From a bacterium (GTDB lineage: Bacteria; UBP15; UBA6099), in NCBI GenBank assembly GCA_029573925.1, contig JAKQBV010000168.1, forward strand, positions 1 through 21,984: DNA of 21,984 bases, given 5' to 3'. The notes under the pieces were generated by a model. It saw only the letters and a list, made by a program, of their open reading frames with translations. It had not been told where the DNA came from and ran no database searches. The translations under genes were made by a program, and so were the position numbers. Numbering within the stretch: position 1 is the first letter of the stretch; each line of letters opens with the position of its first letter. Below are positions 21,370 to 21,984 of this stretch, in pieces.

Positions 21370-21984
21370 ATGTTCAAGTTTACTGATGACAAAGGCAAAC
21401 TGAGATGCTCTTTCTGCGGGAAGACCCAAGACCAAGTTAAAAAACTGGTCGCAGGCCCCGGCGTTTACATCTGCGAAGAATGCATCGACCTGTGCAACGA
21501 GATTATCGAGGAAGAGCTTTATAAGCCTTCCGAGACTGAACTGGATTTCAAGAACCTCCCGAAACCCCGCGAGATATGCGACTACCTCGACAGCTATGTG
21601 ATCGGACAGGACCACGCCAAGAAAGTTCTGGCTGTCGCCATCTATAACCACTACAAGAGAATCAACGCCCCTGAAACCGCCGACGACGTGGAGATACAGA
21701 AGAGCAACATCCTGATGGTCGGGCCGACGGGGGTCGGGAAAACCCTTCTCGCTCAGACGCTGGCCAAGATGCTTGACGTGCCCTTCGCCATCGCGGATGC
21801 CACCTCGCTCACCGAAGCCGGCTATGTCGGCGAAGACGTCGAGAACGTTTTACTGAGGCTCATTCAGGCTTCCGATTACGACATCAAACGCGCCTCCAGA
21901 GGCATCGTTTACATTGACGAGATAGACAAGATAGCGCGCAAGACGGAAAACCCCTCCATCACTCGCGACGTGTCCGGCGAAGGC
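21370..21984 (+). CDS. clpX: ClpX AAA+ unfoldase, N-terminal part
   Basis: 205 codons are visible and the frame is open at the window end. The N-terminal zinc-binding domain has C13, C16, C35 and C38 (LRCSFCGK, YICEECIDLC). Then come the linker NLPKPREICDYLDSYVIGQD, Walker A GPTGVGKT (118-125), the pore-1 region EAGYVGEDV and Walker B GIVYIDEIDKIARK. ClpX recognises and unfolds tagged substrates and threads them into ClpP. GGAGG lies 4 nt before the ATG, slightly close. It stands 134 nt after clpP; the gap holds the hairpin at 21260-21285. Confidence 0.97.
   Translation, partial: MFKFTDDKGKLRCSFCGKTQDQVKKLVAGPGVYICEECIDLCNEIIEEELYKPSETELDFKNLPKPREICDYLDSYVIGQDHAKKVLAVAIYNHYKRINAPETADDVEIQKSNILMVGPTGVGKTLLAQTLAKMLDVPFAIADATSLTEAGYVGEDVENVLLRLIQASDYDIKRASRGIVYIDEIDKIARKTENPSITRDVSGEG

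Overview
The window reads as one contiguous piece of a GC-rich bacterial chromosome. The predicted lipoprotein, the secreted SUMF1-like protein and the DUF342 and DUF1844 proteins suggest a Gram-negative-type (diderm) organism, probably from a poorly cultured lineage; I cannot name the phylum from sequence alone. Non-ATG starts (TTG, GTG) backed by Shine-Dalgarno sequences are common. No phage, insertion sequence or CRISPR array is visible.

Bases 1-9,060, minus strand: a tightly packed run of nine genes, several overlapping, with a likely promoter near 9,052-9,080. In transcription order: a TPR protein, a TPR lipoprotein, a FapA/DUF342 beta-solenoid protein, a DUF1844 protein, a coiled-coil plus TPR protein, PgeF (YfiH/LACC1 family), a protein made almost entirely of about eleven zinc ribbons, a secreted SUMF1-fold protein lacking the FGE cysteine pair, and the start of dGTPase (dgt, cut by the window edge). 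The TPR/FapA/DUF1844/zinc-ribbon set has no flagellar neighbours and is the best candidate here for an uncharacterised system.

Bases 8,988-9,410 form a 423-base gene-free stretch. Its right part (9,162-9,356) is packed with inverted repeats: a 20-bp long-range stem enclosing two hairpins, with a further hairpin on each side. It could be a dispersed palindromic repeat (MITE-like) or a structured RNA.

Bases 9,411-13,616, minus strand: enolase, then a bacterial glycogen debranching enzyme with a Lys/Ala-rich N-terminal tail, then a KDPG-aldolase-like protein that has lost the Schiff-base lysine. This is a central carbon and glycogen block driven by a strong consensus promoter at 13,657-13,685.

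Bases 13,700-16,304, plus strand: a divergent promoter, a leader with two mutually exclusive hairpins, a 72-residue membrane protein and an overlapping UvrD/PcrA helicase.

Bases 16,305-17,980 are an accessory patch: a decayed HicB/HicA toxin-antitoxin pair (frameshifted hicB, internally deleted hicA), an isochorismatase-family hydrolase, and an intact hicBA pair with a TTG start and an extended -10 promoter.

Bases 18,050-21,984, plus strand: a 52-residue membrane protein, an HU-family protein, tRNA-Lys(CTT), tRNA-Leu(TAG), tRNA-Gly(GCC), a terminator, then the classical tig-clpP-clpX protein quality-control cluster, with clpX cut by the window end.
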